Below are positions 56,155 through 64,000 of a stretch of DNA of 64,000 nucleotides, piece after piece. Below the pieces are notes generated by a model. That model was not told the DNA's origin. It ran no database searches and was given only the letters and a program-made list of their open reading frames with translations. Made by a program: the position numbers and the translations under genes. The first letter of the stretch is position 1; each line of letters starts with the position of its first letter. The DNA is from Erinaceus europaeus (Eukaryota > Chordata > Mammalia > Eulipotyphla > Erinaceidae). The DNA lies in assembly GCF_950295315.1 (NCBI RefSeq), contig NC_080176.1, positions 28,828,424 through 28,892,423 on the forward strand, read 5' to 3'.

Positions 56155-56211
56155 CCTCTCCCTCTCCCTCTCCCTCTCCCTCTCCCTCTCCCTCTCCCTC
56201 TCCCTCTCCCT

Positions 56212-56246
<35 letters not shown>

Positions 56247-56247
56247 C
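56155..56247 (+). repeat. (CTCCCT)n then (CT)n
   Basis: About twelve near-perfect hexamers followed by CT dinucleotides, all pyrimidine. Confidence 0.93.
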
Positions 56248-56314
56248 TTTATTTGTTATAGCCTCAGATGACTTGTATTTATTTCCACCAAGATTTATTG
56301 AGTACCCATCCTTT

Positions 56315-56581
56315 ACATTTTTTAAAATTTATTTTTTTATCCCCTTTTTTTGCCCTTCTTGCTTTATTGTTGTAATTATTATTGTTGTCTATCTTTGTTG
56401 TTGGATAGGACAGAGAGAAATGGAGAGAGGAGGAGAGATAGACACCTGCAGACCTACTTCACCACTTGTGAAGTGACTCCCCTGCATGTGGGGGAGCCGG
56501 GGGCTCAAACCAGGATCCTTCTGCGGGTCATTGCGCTTTGTGCCATATGTGCTTAAGCAGCTGTGCTACTGCCCAACTCCC
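56315..56581 (-). mobile_element. SINE-A
   Basis: TTTTTTGCCCTTCTTGC to CTGTGCTACTGCCCAACTCC. Confidence 0.86.
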
Positions 56582-56696
56582 TACATTTTTTTAATTTAAT
56601 TTTTTTTATTTGCAATTAATACTCAGTTCTTTTTCTTTCATAATAGTAAATCAGGTCAGGGGGAAATAATTCAGCTGGCAAAGCCTAGTCCTTGCA

Positions 56697-56820
56697 TATG
56701 GAAGACAGCATAATGGTTCTGTGAAAAAGACTTTCCTACCTGAGACTCTGAGGGACCAGGTTCAATCCCCAGCACACCATCAGCCAGAGCTGAGCAGGGC
56801 TCTGGGGAAAATAAAATAAA
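56697..56820 (+). mobile_element. SINE-C
   Basis: GAAGACAGCATAATGGTTC to GAGCAGGGCTCTGGGGAAAA. Confidence 0.82.
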
Positions 56821-56822
56821 TA

Positions 56823-57014
56823 GGAGCTAGGTGGTGGTGTACCGGTTGAGCACACATGTTACAGTTCAAGTACAGGTTCGAGCCTCCTTTCCCCACCTAC
56901 AGGGGATAGCTTTGCAAGTGATAAAGTAGGGATGCAGGTGTCTCTTTGTCTCTGTCCCTCTACCTACCTTTTCTCTCTCAATTTCTGGCTCTCTATTGAA
57001 TAAATAATAAAATA
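56823..57014 (+). mobile_element. SINE-B
   Basis: GGAGCTAGGTGGTGGTGTAC to TTGAATAAATAATAAAAT. Confidence 0.83.
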
Positions 57015-57015
57015 G

Positions 57016-57145
57016 GGCAGGGGTAGACAGCATAATGATTATGCAAAGAGACTTTCATGTCTGAGGCTCCAAGGTCCCGGGTTCAAATCTCTCTGCCACC
57101 ATACACCAGAGTTGAGCAGTGCTCTGACAAAAAAATAATAATATT
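57016..57145 (+). mobile_element. SINE-C
   Basis: GGGTAGACAGCATAATGATT to GAGCAGTGCTCTGACAAA. Confidence 0.83.
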
Positions 57146-57163
57146 ATTAAAAAAAGAAAACCA

Positions 57164-57305
57164 GGGTGGCTCAGGAGATGGCACAGTGACTTTGGATTCT
57201 CAAGCATGAGGTCCTCAGTTCAATTCCCGGCAGCACATGTAACCAGAATGGTGTCTGGTTCTTTCTCTCTCCTGTCATTTCTCATGAATAAATAAAATCT
57301 TTAAA
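57164..57305 (+). mobile_element. SINE-D
   Basis: GGTGGCTCAGGAGATGGCAC to CTCATGAATAAATAAAATC. Confidence 0.83.
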
Positions 57306-57315
57306 GAAAGAAAGA

Positions 57316-57549
57316 GGGAGTCGGGCGGTAGCACAGCAGATTAAGTGCATGTGGTGCAAACGTAAGGACAGGCTTAAGCCCCCAGCTCCCCACCTGCAGG
57401 GATGTCGCTTCACAAGCAGTAAAGCAGGTCTGCAGGTGTCTGTCTTTCTCTCCCCCTGTCTTCTCCTCCTCTCTCCATTTCTCTCTGTCCTATCCAACAA
57501 CCATGACAACAATAATAACTACAACAATAAAACAAGGGCAACAAATATT
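57316..57549 (+). mobile_element. SINE-A, internally deleted
   Basis: The GATCCCGGTTCGAG box is lost between CAGGCTTAAG and CCCCCAGCTCC. Confidence 0.85.
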
Positions 57550-57567
57550 AAAGAAAGAAAAAACAGG

Positions 57568-57690
57568 GACCCAAGAGGTGGTGCAGTGGCTAGATGTTTG
57601 GACTTCTAGGATCACATATGCCAGAGTGATGTTCTGGTTCATGTTCTCTCTCTCTCTCTCCCTCTCTCTCTCTCCCTCTCCTTCTTTCTT
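57568..57690 (+). mobile_element. SINE-D, diverged
   Basis: CCCAAGAGGTGGTGCAGTGG head, then (CT)n. Confidence 0.65.
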
Positions 57691-57904
57691 TCTTTCTGAA
57701 ACTCAGGCTCAGAGAGGTTAAGGACCTTGTGCAAGGTCACGTAGCATGGGCATACTGTGAGGGTATTTGAACCCAGGGCTTGCTGTTCCCTTGCCTCCCA
57801 CCCTCCTCTACCTCCACTAATAGTTCTGTCTTCTTCCTTCTGTCCAACTGTTTCTTTGATTTTTTTAAATCTTTTTAAAAAATTTTATTAATTCATATTA
57901 TCTT

Positions 57905-57999
57905 AATTTTTTTTCCAGTCAGAGTGCCTGGGATTAAACCTTGCACCCTGGAGCCTCAGGCAGGAAAGTCATTTGCAGAAACACTGTGCTGTCTCCCAG
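57905..57999 (-). mobile_element. SINE-C
   Basis: CAGAGTGCCTGGGATTAAAC to ACTGTGCTGTCTCCC. Confidence 0.68.
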
Positions 58000-58560
58000 T
58001 GACTTGCTGGCTCTCTTCTGCAGGCTGCGTGGCTCTCTGCTGCCCCATGCTGGCTGCTGACACAGAGGGAGGATGTTGTATCCCAGACAGAGGGAGGATG
58101 TTGTATTCCAGAGGCGAGAAATCTGGGTAAAGGGGCCAACAGGCAAGGAGGCAGCCTGTGCAAAGACCCTGGGGCCACGGGCATATTGTGCACACAAGGC
58201 CAGCGGGCTACGGGCTTTGTCCCAGGACAGGCTCAGAGTGGCAGGTGCAGGCAGAGAGACACTGGAGATAGGGGGCTGGGCCATTCTCTGGAGGAAAGTT
58301 GGGACAGTTGAGGGGGCGTAATGTCCTCAAGGCCACTCAAGGAACTGCCAGGGTGATCTCACTGTGGGCTGTGGCTAGCAGCTTCCAGGAGGGCTGGGGT
58401 CCAGTGGTGGTGGTGGTGGGCTCAGGAGAGGAGAGGAGAGGGACAGACCCCACAGGGACGGGGACCCAGGAGAGGGTGGGTGGCATGGGGAGGCATAGGG
58501 ACCCTTCCCATAGGAAGGCAGGGGCTGGCTTTTATTGTACTGATGTCTATGTTTATCTTT
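58000..58560. other. Intron 22, unique stretch
   Basis: Includes a two-copy 25-bp direct repeat (CAGAGGGAGGATGTTGTAT) at about 58062-58111; otherwise nothing recognised. Confidence 0.45.
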
Positions 58561-58576
58561 CGGTATTCAGTATTAT

Positions 58577-58777
58577 CTATTTACTTATTTATTGGATTGA
58601 GACAAAGATTGGCAGGGAAGAGGGAGGTAGAGGGGGAGAGAGAAAGACACACACACACCTGCAACACTGTTTCACCACATGTGAAGCTTCCCCATGCAGG
58701 TGGGGACCAGGGTCTTGAACCCAGGTCCTTGTGCATGATATTGTGTGCGCTCAACTAGGTACACCACCACCTGACCT
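58577..58777 (-). mobile_element. SINE-B
   Basis: TTATTGGATTGAGACAAAG to GTACACCACCACCTGACC. Confidence 0.83.
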
Positions 58778-58794
58778 CTTATGGGGTTTTGGGT

Positions 58795-58951
58795 TTTTTT
58801 TCTAATGATTTCTTGATTGATGAGAGAAGGAAGGAAGAGAGGGGGAAGTAGAGAATAAGAGCATCACTCTGGCAGTTGTGATGCCAGGACTTGAACTCAG
58901 GACCTCTTGCCTGAAAATCCAGCGATTTAACCTGTGAGCCACCTGCCTGGC
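58795..58951 (-). mobile_element. SINE-D
   Basis: TTGATTGATGAGAGAAGGAA to GAGCCACCTGCCTGGC. Confidence 0.78.
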
Positions 58952-58969
58952 TGCTCTGAGCCAAATCTA

Positions 58970-58970
<1 letters not shown>

Positions 58971-59003
<33 letters not shown>
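58971..59003 (+). repeat. (AAT)n microsatellite
   Basis: Eleven AAT units. Confidence 0.9.
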
Positions 59004-59004
<1 letters not shown>

Positions 59005-59109
59005 GAAAAAAAAACAGAAAGGGAAAGACATCACAGCCCTGAAGCTCTTCCCCCAGTGCACCAGGGATCATGCTCAAACCCAGGTCGTGTGCACGACCAG
59101 TCAAACACT
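59004..59109 (-). repeat. Diverged SINE
   Basis: CTCAAACCCAGGTCGTGTGC core, like the copy at 14600. Confidence 0.5.
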
Positions 59110-59179
59110 GTCCATTGTCAGGGACAGAGAGTGAAGGCAGTTGGGGGTGGGGGGCACAGAACTGTGGACTCCAGGATCC

Positions 59180-59330
59180 CAGATGAAGAGGGCACCTGCT
59201 CTGCCAAATGTGTGACCCAGGTTCAAGCCTCTGGCACCACATGGGAACGCCACAGCAGTGAGGGAAAACCCGGATGCTGTGGTATCTCTCCCTGTATCTC
59301 TGTCCTTCTTTCTACCTGAATGAATCATTT
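59180..59330 (+). mobile_element. SINE-E
   Basis: CACCACATGGGAACGCCAC and GATGCTGTGGTATCTCTCCC. Confidence 0.6.
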
Positions 59331-59381
59331 TGGAGTGGTGACACCCCTGTGACAAGCAAAACAGAAAAGAAAGATAGAATA

Positions 59382-59653
59382 AATATTTATTTTCCCTTTT
59401 GTTGCCCTTTTTACTGTTGTTGTAGTTATTATTGCTACTATTGATGTCGGCATTGTTGTATAGGACAGAGAGAAATGGAGAGAGGAGGGGAAGACAGAGA
59501 GGAGGAGAGAAAGACAGACACCTGCAGACCTGCTTCACCGCCTGTGAACGACTCCCCTGCAGGTAGGGAGCCAGGGCTCAAACTGGGATCCTTACGCCAG
59601 TCCTTGTGCTTTGCACCATGTGCGCTCAATCCGCTGTGCTACCCCCCAACCCC
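59382..59653 (-). mobile_element. SINE-A
   Basis: TTTCCCTTTTGTTGCCCTTT to GCTGTGCTACCCCCCAACC. Confidence 0.87.
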
Positions 59654-59675
59654 CAAGGGCATTTGTTTTTTTAGG

Positions 59676-59804
59676 GCTGGCAAAATAGCTCACCCAGACA
59701 GTGTGCTGCTTTGCTTGTGTGTGTCCCGGGTTCGAGCCTGGCCCCCAGCACATTGAAGGATGCTTCACTGATGTTGTCTCTCTTAACCTCTCTTTCTCTA
59801 AGCA
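59676..59804 (+). mobile_element. SINE-E
   Basis: AGGGCTGGCAAAATAGCTCA head, pair of the copy at 42000. Confidence 0.65.
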
Positions 59805-60135
59805 AGTTTGTCTATAGCAGTGAAGTCCCAGAGATGACCAAGAAACAAAAAGGCTTATACTCTGGAGGGAGATGGGTTTGAGACCTGTCTGCTCTAAGCT
59901 TGGTGCCCAGGAAGTGGGACAGGGGCCAGATTCCCTGAGTCCCCAGTGCCTTCCTGGGGCCTTCCATCTGCCCCCAGAAGAAGGAGTGGCAGATGACTGA
60001 GTCCAAGCTGGTGTGGTCCACCAGGCCGTGCCCGTTCTCCAGCAGGGCACAGTGAGGCCACTGCAGTGCCACTGTGCCCAGGGCATGTGGGTGTGTGGAA
60101 GGGGGTTGACCTAGAAGCTGGAACTTCATCACACA

Positions 60136-60183
<48 letters not shown>

Positions 60184-60615
60184 ATGGCTGTGGGAGGCTT
60201 CTTCCAGGAGATGAAAGGCTCTGGGCACAGGGGCTGCTGGTTGCCATGGTGACCGTGCTGCCACCCACAGGGGAGGAGCCCAGACCAAAAGTGGAGCAGT
60301 GGAATGGGGAGGATGGAGGGTGTGCGGGCATGAGGAGGGAAGGGGGAAGGCAGCTGGATGGTTCCAGAAGGGTTGTGGTGGTGCCTGCGTGTGGGGGCCT
60401 TGGGTGTGGTCCTGGCACTGGCTGAAAGGGTCTGGGTGTGGGTGTCACCTTGAGGGGAAGGTGCTGGCAGGTAGGATTGGCCAGAAGAGCTGAGTCAGCC
60501 AGCCATTTGCAAATCCGGGAGGAGAGAGCTGTCTTTGAGGGCAAACTCAACAGGATCAAGGAAATAAAGTACTTACTAAAATCCACTTCCAATTTTAAAA
60601 GGATAAAAGAAAAGA
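59805..60615. other. Intron 22, unique stretch with (CA)n
   Basis: No exon seen. Holds a (CA)n run at 60132-60181. Confidence 0.45.
60132..60181 (+). repeat. (CA)n microsatellite
   Basis: About 24 CA units with one TA. Confidence 0.93.
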
Positions 60616-60753
60616 TGAGGCCAGCGAGATAGTATAGTGGTTCTGCTAAAACAAAACAAAAAAGTAAAACTCATGTGTGAGACTAAATTCCAGAGTCAGT
60701 CCCCAGTACCATCAGCCGGAGCTGAGCAGGGCTCTGGTTAAAAAAAAAAAAAT
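60616..60753 (+). mobile_element. SINE-C
   Basis: GGCCAGCGAGATAGTATAG to GAGCAGGGCTCTGGTTAAA, with an A-rich insert in the middle. Confidence 0.75.
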
Positions 60754-60755
60754 AG

Positions 60756-60865
60756 GCAGAGGGAAAGCTTTGCAAGTGGTGAAGCAGCGCTGCAGGTGTC
60801 TATCTGTCTCTCTCCCTCTCTATTTCTGGATGTCTCTATCCAATAAATAAAGATAATTTTAACTT
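60756..60865 (+). mobile_element. SINE-B, 5' truncated
   Basis: Starts at GAGGGAAAGCTTTGCAAG, tail CCAATAAATAAAGATAA. Confidence 0.78.
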
Positions 60866-60878
60866 TTTAAATAATAAT

Positions 60879-61222
60879 GGGGGTTGGGCGATAGTGCAAT
60901 GCGTTAAGCACACCTGGCGCAAAGCGCAAGGACCGGCGTAAGGATCCCAGTTCAAGCCCCCGGCTCCCCATCTGCAGGGGGCTCACTTCACAAGTGGTGA
61001 AGCAGGTCTGCAGGTGTCTTATCTTTCTCTCCCCCGCTGTGTCTTCCCCTGCTCTCTCCATTTCTCTCTGTCCTCTCCAACAACGACACCAATAATAATA
61101 ATAACCACAACAACAATAAAAACAACAAGGGCAACAAAAGGAGAAAAAATAGCCTCCAGGATCAGTGGATTGGTGGTGCAGGCACCGAGCCCCAGCAATA
61201 ACCCTGGAGGCAAAAAAATTTT
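60879..61222 (+). mobile_element. SINE-A with intact hairpin cassette
   Basis: Full length; cassette 61150-61212 with GCCTCCAGG/CCTGGAGGC ends. Confidence 0.9.
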
Positions 61223-61243
61223 TTAAATAATAATAATAATAAA

Positions 61244-61437
61244 TGGGGCCAGGTGGTGGCGCACCTAGTGAAGAACACATGTTACAATGCACAAGGGCCT
61301 AGGTTCGAGCGTCTGGTCCCCACCTGCAGGGGGAAAGCTTTGTGAGTGGGGAAGCAGGGCTACAGGTGTCTCTCTCCCTCTATCACCCACTTCCCTGTTG
61401 ATTTCTGACTGTCTCTATCCAATAAATAAAGATAATT
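61244..61437 (+). mobile_element. SINE-B
   Basis: GGGGCCAGGTGGTGGCGCAC to CCAATAAATAAAGATAA. Confidence 0.87.
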
Positions 61438-61440
61438 GTG

Positions 61441-61729
61441 GGGAGTTGGGCAGTAGTGCAGCGGGTTAAGCGCAGGTGGCGCCAAGTACAAGGACCAGTG
61501 TAAGGATCCCAGTTCGAGCCCCTGGCTCCCCACCTGCAGGGGAGTCACTTCACAGGCAGTAAAGCAGGTCTGTAGGTGTCTATCTTTCTCTCCCCCTCTC
61601 TGTCTTCCCCTCCTCTCTCCATTTCTCTCTGTCCTACCCAACAATGATGACATCAATAACAGCAACAATAATAACTACAACAATAAAACAAGGCAACAAA
61701 AGGGAATAAATACATATTTTAAAGGAAAA
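61441..61729 (+). mobile_element. SINE-A inserted at a SINE-B tail
   Basis: Flanked by AAAGATAATTGTG (61428-61440 and 61730-61742). Confidence 0.92.
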
Positions 61730-61742
61730 AAAGATAATTGTG

Positions 61743-61860
61743 TTCCGGGCGGTGGCACAGTGGATAAAGCATTGGACTCTCCAGCATGAGGTCAGAATGA
61801 TGTCTAGTTCTTTCTCTCTTTCCTATCTTTCTCATTAATAAATACAGTATTTTAAAAAAT
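61743..61860 (+). mobile_element. SINE-D, internally deleted
   Basis: CGGGCGGTGGCACAGTGGAT to CTCATTAATAAATACAG; the ATCCCTGGCAGCAC part is missing. Confidence 0.8.
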
Positions 61861-62660
61861 AAATAAAGATAATTACAAAAATTTAAAAAGAAGAAGTTCT
61901 GTGACCCTGGATAAATTCATTGTGATTTCACCTCCAAGTCTCTGCTTCCTCCCCATCCCAGGAAGCAGAACCCCCTTCCCTGTCCCCCTCCCTCCTGTGA
62001 ACCCAAGGCCCCCTCCATCCTCAAGTCCCAGCCCCCTTCTCCTGCCCTCCTCCCCCTTTCTCACTCTCCCTGCCCCAGAGCTCAGAATAAAACCTGTCTT
62101 TCTCACGCTTCTAAAGATACCTCTTTCCAGCCACATGTTTCCCCACTTCATTATCTCTGCTTTTTCTCTGTTAATTAGGCCTCAGTAATGATTTCTGCCT
62201 GCCCAGGAGGGCTGGGCATCTCTGGGCGGGGCTGGGCGTCTCCTTGGGCAGACTTGGCCCGGTGCCTCCATTATCCCCTCCAGGCTGGGCAGGGAGTAGC
62301 TGCCTGGTCCTGACTCCTCTGTCCCCACTCCTGCCCGCCCCTACATGTGGAGGAGAGGACCCCAAGGTTCCCCAGCAGGTGGGGGGAGAGAGCAAGCCAC
62401 AGAAGGGGGCTGGGACCTTCAGACTCTTCTGTGACATTCCGGAATTCTTGGCCTGGTACCACCCAGCCTGGCAGGATGAGCACAGGCCTTTATTTGAGCT
62501 GAAATGAGTTTCACCACAGGGGGGGGGTCAGTGACCCCCCTCCAAGCACAGAACTAAAGGTCCCGACCCCCCCCTTTGAGACAGGAATGGGGGGAGTCAC
62601 TGATCACTGCCTTCTGTGTATAAAGATGTGTGCAGGGGTTCCTTCTCCCCAACTTCTTAA
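61861..62660. other. Intron 22, longest unique stretch near the right end
   Basis: Repeat-free for about 800 bp. An AT-rich patch at 62128-62205 contains TTAATTAGGCCTCAGTAAT. No exon seen. Confidence 0.45.
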
Positions 62661-62674
62661 AAAGAAGGCCCCTG

Positions 62675-62976
62675 GGAGTCGGGCGGTAGTGCAGAGGGTT
62701 AAGCGCAGGCAGCGGCAAACGCTAGAAGAAGAAGCGCAGGCAGCGCAAAGCGCAAGGACTGGCATAAGGTTCCCAGTTCGAGCCCCTGGCTCCCCCACCT
62801 GCAGGGGCGTCACTTCACAGGTGGTGAAATAGGTCTGCAGGTGCCTGTCTTTCTCTCTCCCTCTCTGTCTTCCCCTTCTCTCTCCATTTCTCTCTGTCCT
62901 ATCCAACAATAATAACATCAATAACTACAGCAATAAAACAAAGGCAACAAAAGGAAATAAATACATTTTTAAAAAA
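62675..62976 (+). mobile_element. SINE-A with duplicated tRNA-like arm
   Basis: GCGCAGGCAGCG occurs twice (near 62704 and 62734) around AAACGCTAGAAGAAG. Flanked by AAGAAGGCCCC on both sides. Confidence 0.9.
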
Positions 62977-63079
62977 AGAAGGCCCCATGTCCACTGAGGT
63001 GCCCAGATGTGGGTGGGAGGAGTTCAAGGCCTGGGGGCTCAGGGAAACAAGCTACTAGCTATCTATAAGCATCAGGGCT

Positions 63080-63337
63080 TTTTTTTTCCTCACTCTGGGG
63101 TTATCACTGGGAGTTGGTGCTGCCACTACAAACCCACTGCTCCTGGCAGCCATTTTTTCCATTTTATTGGACAGGACAGAAGGAAATTGAGAGGAGGAGG
63201 AGAGAGAGAGGGAGAAAGATAGAAACCTGAAGACATGCTTCCCTGAAGGTGGGGAGCAGGGGCTCAAACTTGGATCCTCGCACATGTCCTTGCACTTAAT
63301 ACTATGTGCGCTTAAGCTAGTGCAAAAAACCCAGACC
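63080..63337 (-). mobile_element. SINE with hairpin cassette, diverged
   Basis: TCTGGGGTTATCACTGGGAG to TTAAGCTAGTGC. Confidence 0.72.
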
Positions 63338-63339
63338 CT

Positions 63340-63471
63340 AGTTTTTTTGGTTTTATTTTTATTTATGAGAGAGAGAACCAGAGCATCACTTTGGCACATG
63401 TGATGCCAGGGATCAAACCCATAACCTCATGCTTGAGTCCAGTGCTCTAACCACTGAGCCCCCTACCAGGT
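63340..63471 (-). mobile_element. SINE-D
   Basis: ATTTATGAGAGAGAGAACCA to GAGCCCCCTACCAGGTC. Confidence 0.8.
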
Positions 63472-63474
63472 CAC

Positions 63475-63560
63475 TTTTTATTTTTATTAGAGCACTGATC
63501 AGCTGGGACTTTTGTAGCCTCAGACATGAGAATCTCTTTATATAACCATTATTATGACCC
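63475..63560 (-). mobile_element. SINE-C, internally deleted
   Basis: AGAGCACTGATCAGCTGGGA; the GGATTGAACC part is missing. Confidence 0.65.
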
Positions 63561-63562
63561 TT

Positions 63563-63845
63563 TATTATTATTTTTATTGCTGCCAGGGTTATTGCTAGGC
63601 TCAGTGCCAGCACTCTGAATCCACCACTCCTGATGACCTTTTTTTTTTCTTTATATTTTATTTAATAGGACAATGAGGAATTGAGAGTGGAGATGGAGAT
63701 AGAGAGGGAGAGAAAAAGACAGACCCGCAGACCTGCTCCACCCCATGTGAAGCTTCCCTCCTGCAGGTGGGGAGCGGGGCTTGAACCTGGGTCCTTGCAC
63801 ATGGTTATGTATGTTTGCTCTACTGGGTGCCCCACTGCCCAGTCC
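63563..63845 (-). mobile_element. SINE with hairpin cassette and SINE-B-like head
   Basis: GCCAGGGTTATTGCTAGGCT to GTGCCCCACTGCCCAGTCCC. Confidence 0.78.
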
Positions 63846-63885
63846 CTCACTCTGTTTTAATAAATGATTTTTTTTAATTTTTATT

Positions 63886-64000
63886 TTATTTTTTTTTATT
63901 TATTCCCTTTTGTTGCCCTTGTTTTATTGTTGTAGTTATTATTGTTGTTGTTGGATAGGACAGAGAGAAATGGAGAGAGATGGGGAAGACAGAGAGGAGG
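63886..64000 (-). mobile_element. SINE-A, cut by the window end
   Basis: Tail and body (TTGTTGCCCTTGTTTTATTG, GGAAGACAGAGAGGAGG) present; head lies beyond. Confidence 0.85.

Noticed and set aside
55320..64000. Search for the exons of I-repeat R5 and the C-terminus
   Set aside because: No frame with an EALGLNRPVLVPYK-like sequence and splice sites was found. The remaining exons must lie beyond the window.

Overview
The window is mammalian genomic DNA carrying most of GTF2IRD1 on the + strand. GTF2IRD1 is a TFII-I family transcription regulator; in human it lies in the Williams-Beuren region. The interspersed repeats are tRNA-derived SINEs (tRNA-like head, pyrimidine-rich body, AATAAA-rich tail) at very high density, together with many (CA)n, (CATC)n and (CTTC)n tracts. 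Repeats of this kind are what I know from hedgehogs, so an erinaceid such as Erinaceus europaeus is the best guess. The species call is inference. The gene call rests on 21 consecutive coding exons that agree in reading frame, splice sites and protein sequence.

Layout: 1-6.6 kb is upstream sequence, repeat-packed to 5.8 kb and then unique. 6.6-7.5 kb is a CpG-rich promoter with a cluster of GGATTA/TAATCC sites and a probable non-coding first exon ending at 7148. Intron 1 is about 14.4 kb. The start codon is at 21585 in exon 2. Coding exons 2-22 end at 55319 and encode 765 residues plus one base of the next codon. 55.3-64 kb is the 5' part of intron 22. The exons for the fifth I-repeat and the C-terminus lie beyond the window.

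Protein layout (hedgehog numbering): leucine-zipper-like helix about 31-48; I-repeat R1 about 120-202; linker with a SUMO-type LKQE; R2 about 329-418; acidic linker with IKMEPED; R3 about 548-631; R4 about 667-756. The C-terminal half of every I-repeat is coded by one exon of exactly 184 nt in the same phase.

Working labels for repeats (mine, not database names). SINE-A: head like GGGAGTCGGGCGGTAGCGCA, body ending in ACAACAAGGGCAACAAAAGG, about 280 bp. SINE-B: head like GGGCCGGGTGGTGGCGCACC, tail TATCCAATAAATAAATAAAG, about 200 bp. SINE-C: head like GGGAGACAGCATAATGGTT, end GAGCAGTGCTCTGG plus A-tail, about 125 bp. SINE-D: head like CAGGAGGTGGCGCAGTGGAT, tail TTTCTCATTAATAAATAAAT, about 140 bp. 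SINE-E: diverged copies with CAGCACCATGGGAGC-like cores. Hairpin cassette: a roughly 60-bp 3' module bounded by CCTCCAGG and CCTGGAGG, found attached to several families. Minus-strand copies read from tail to head.

I found no second protein-coding gene, functional tRNA gene, CRISPR array or prokaryote-type system. The most notable items are the promoter GGATTA cluster, the hairpin cassette, two related 63-69 bp minisatellites in different introns, a telomere-like insert inside a SINE, and a block of unstable DNA in intron 20.
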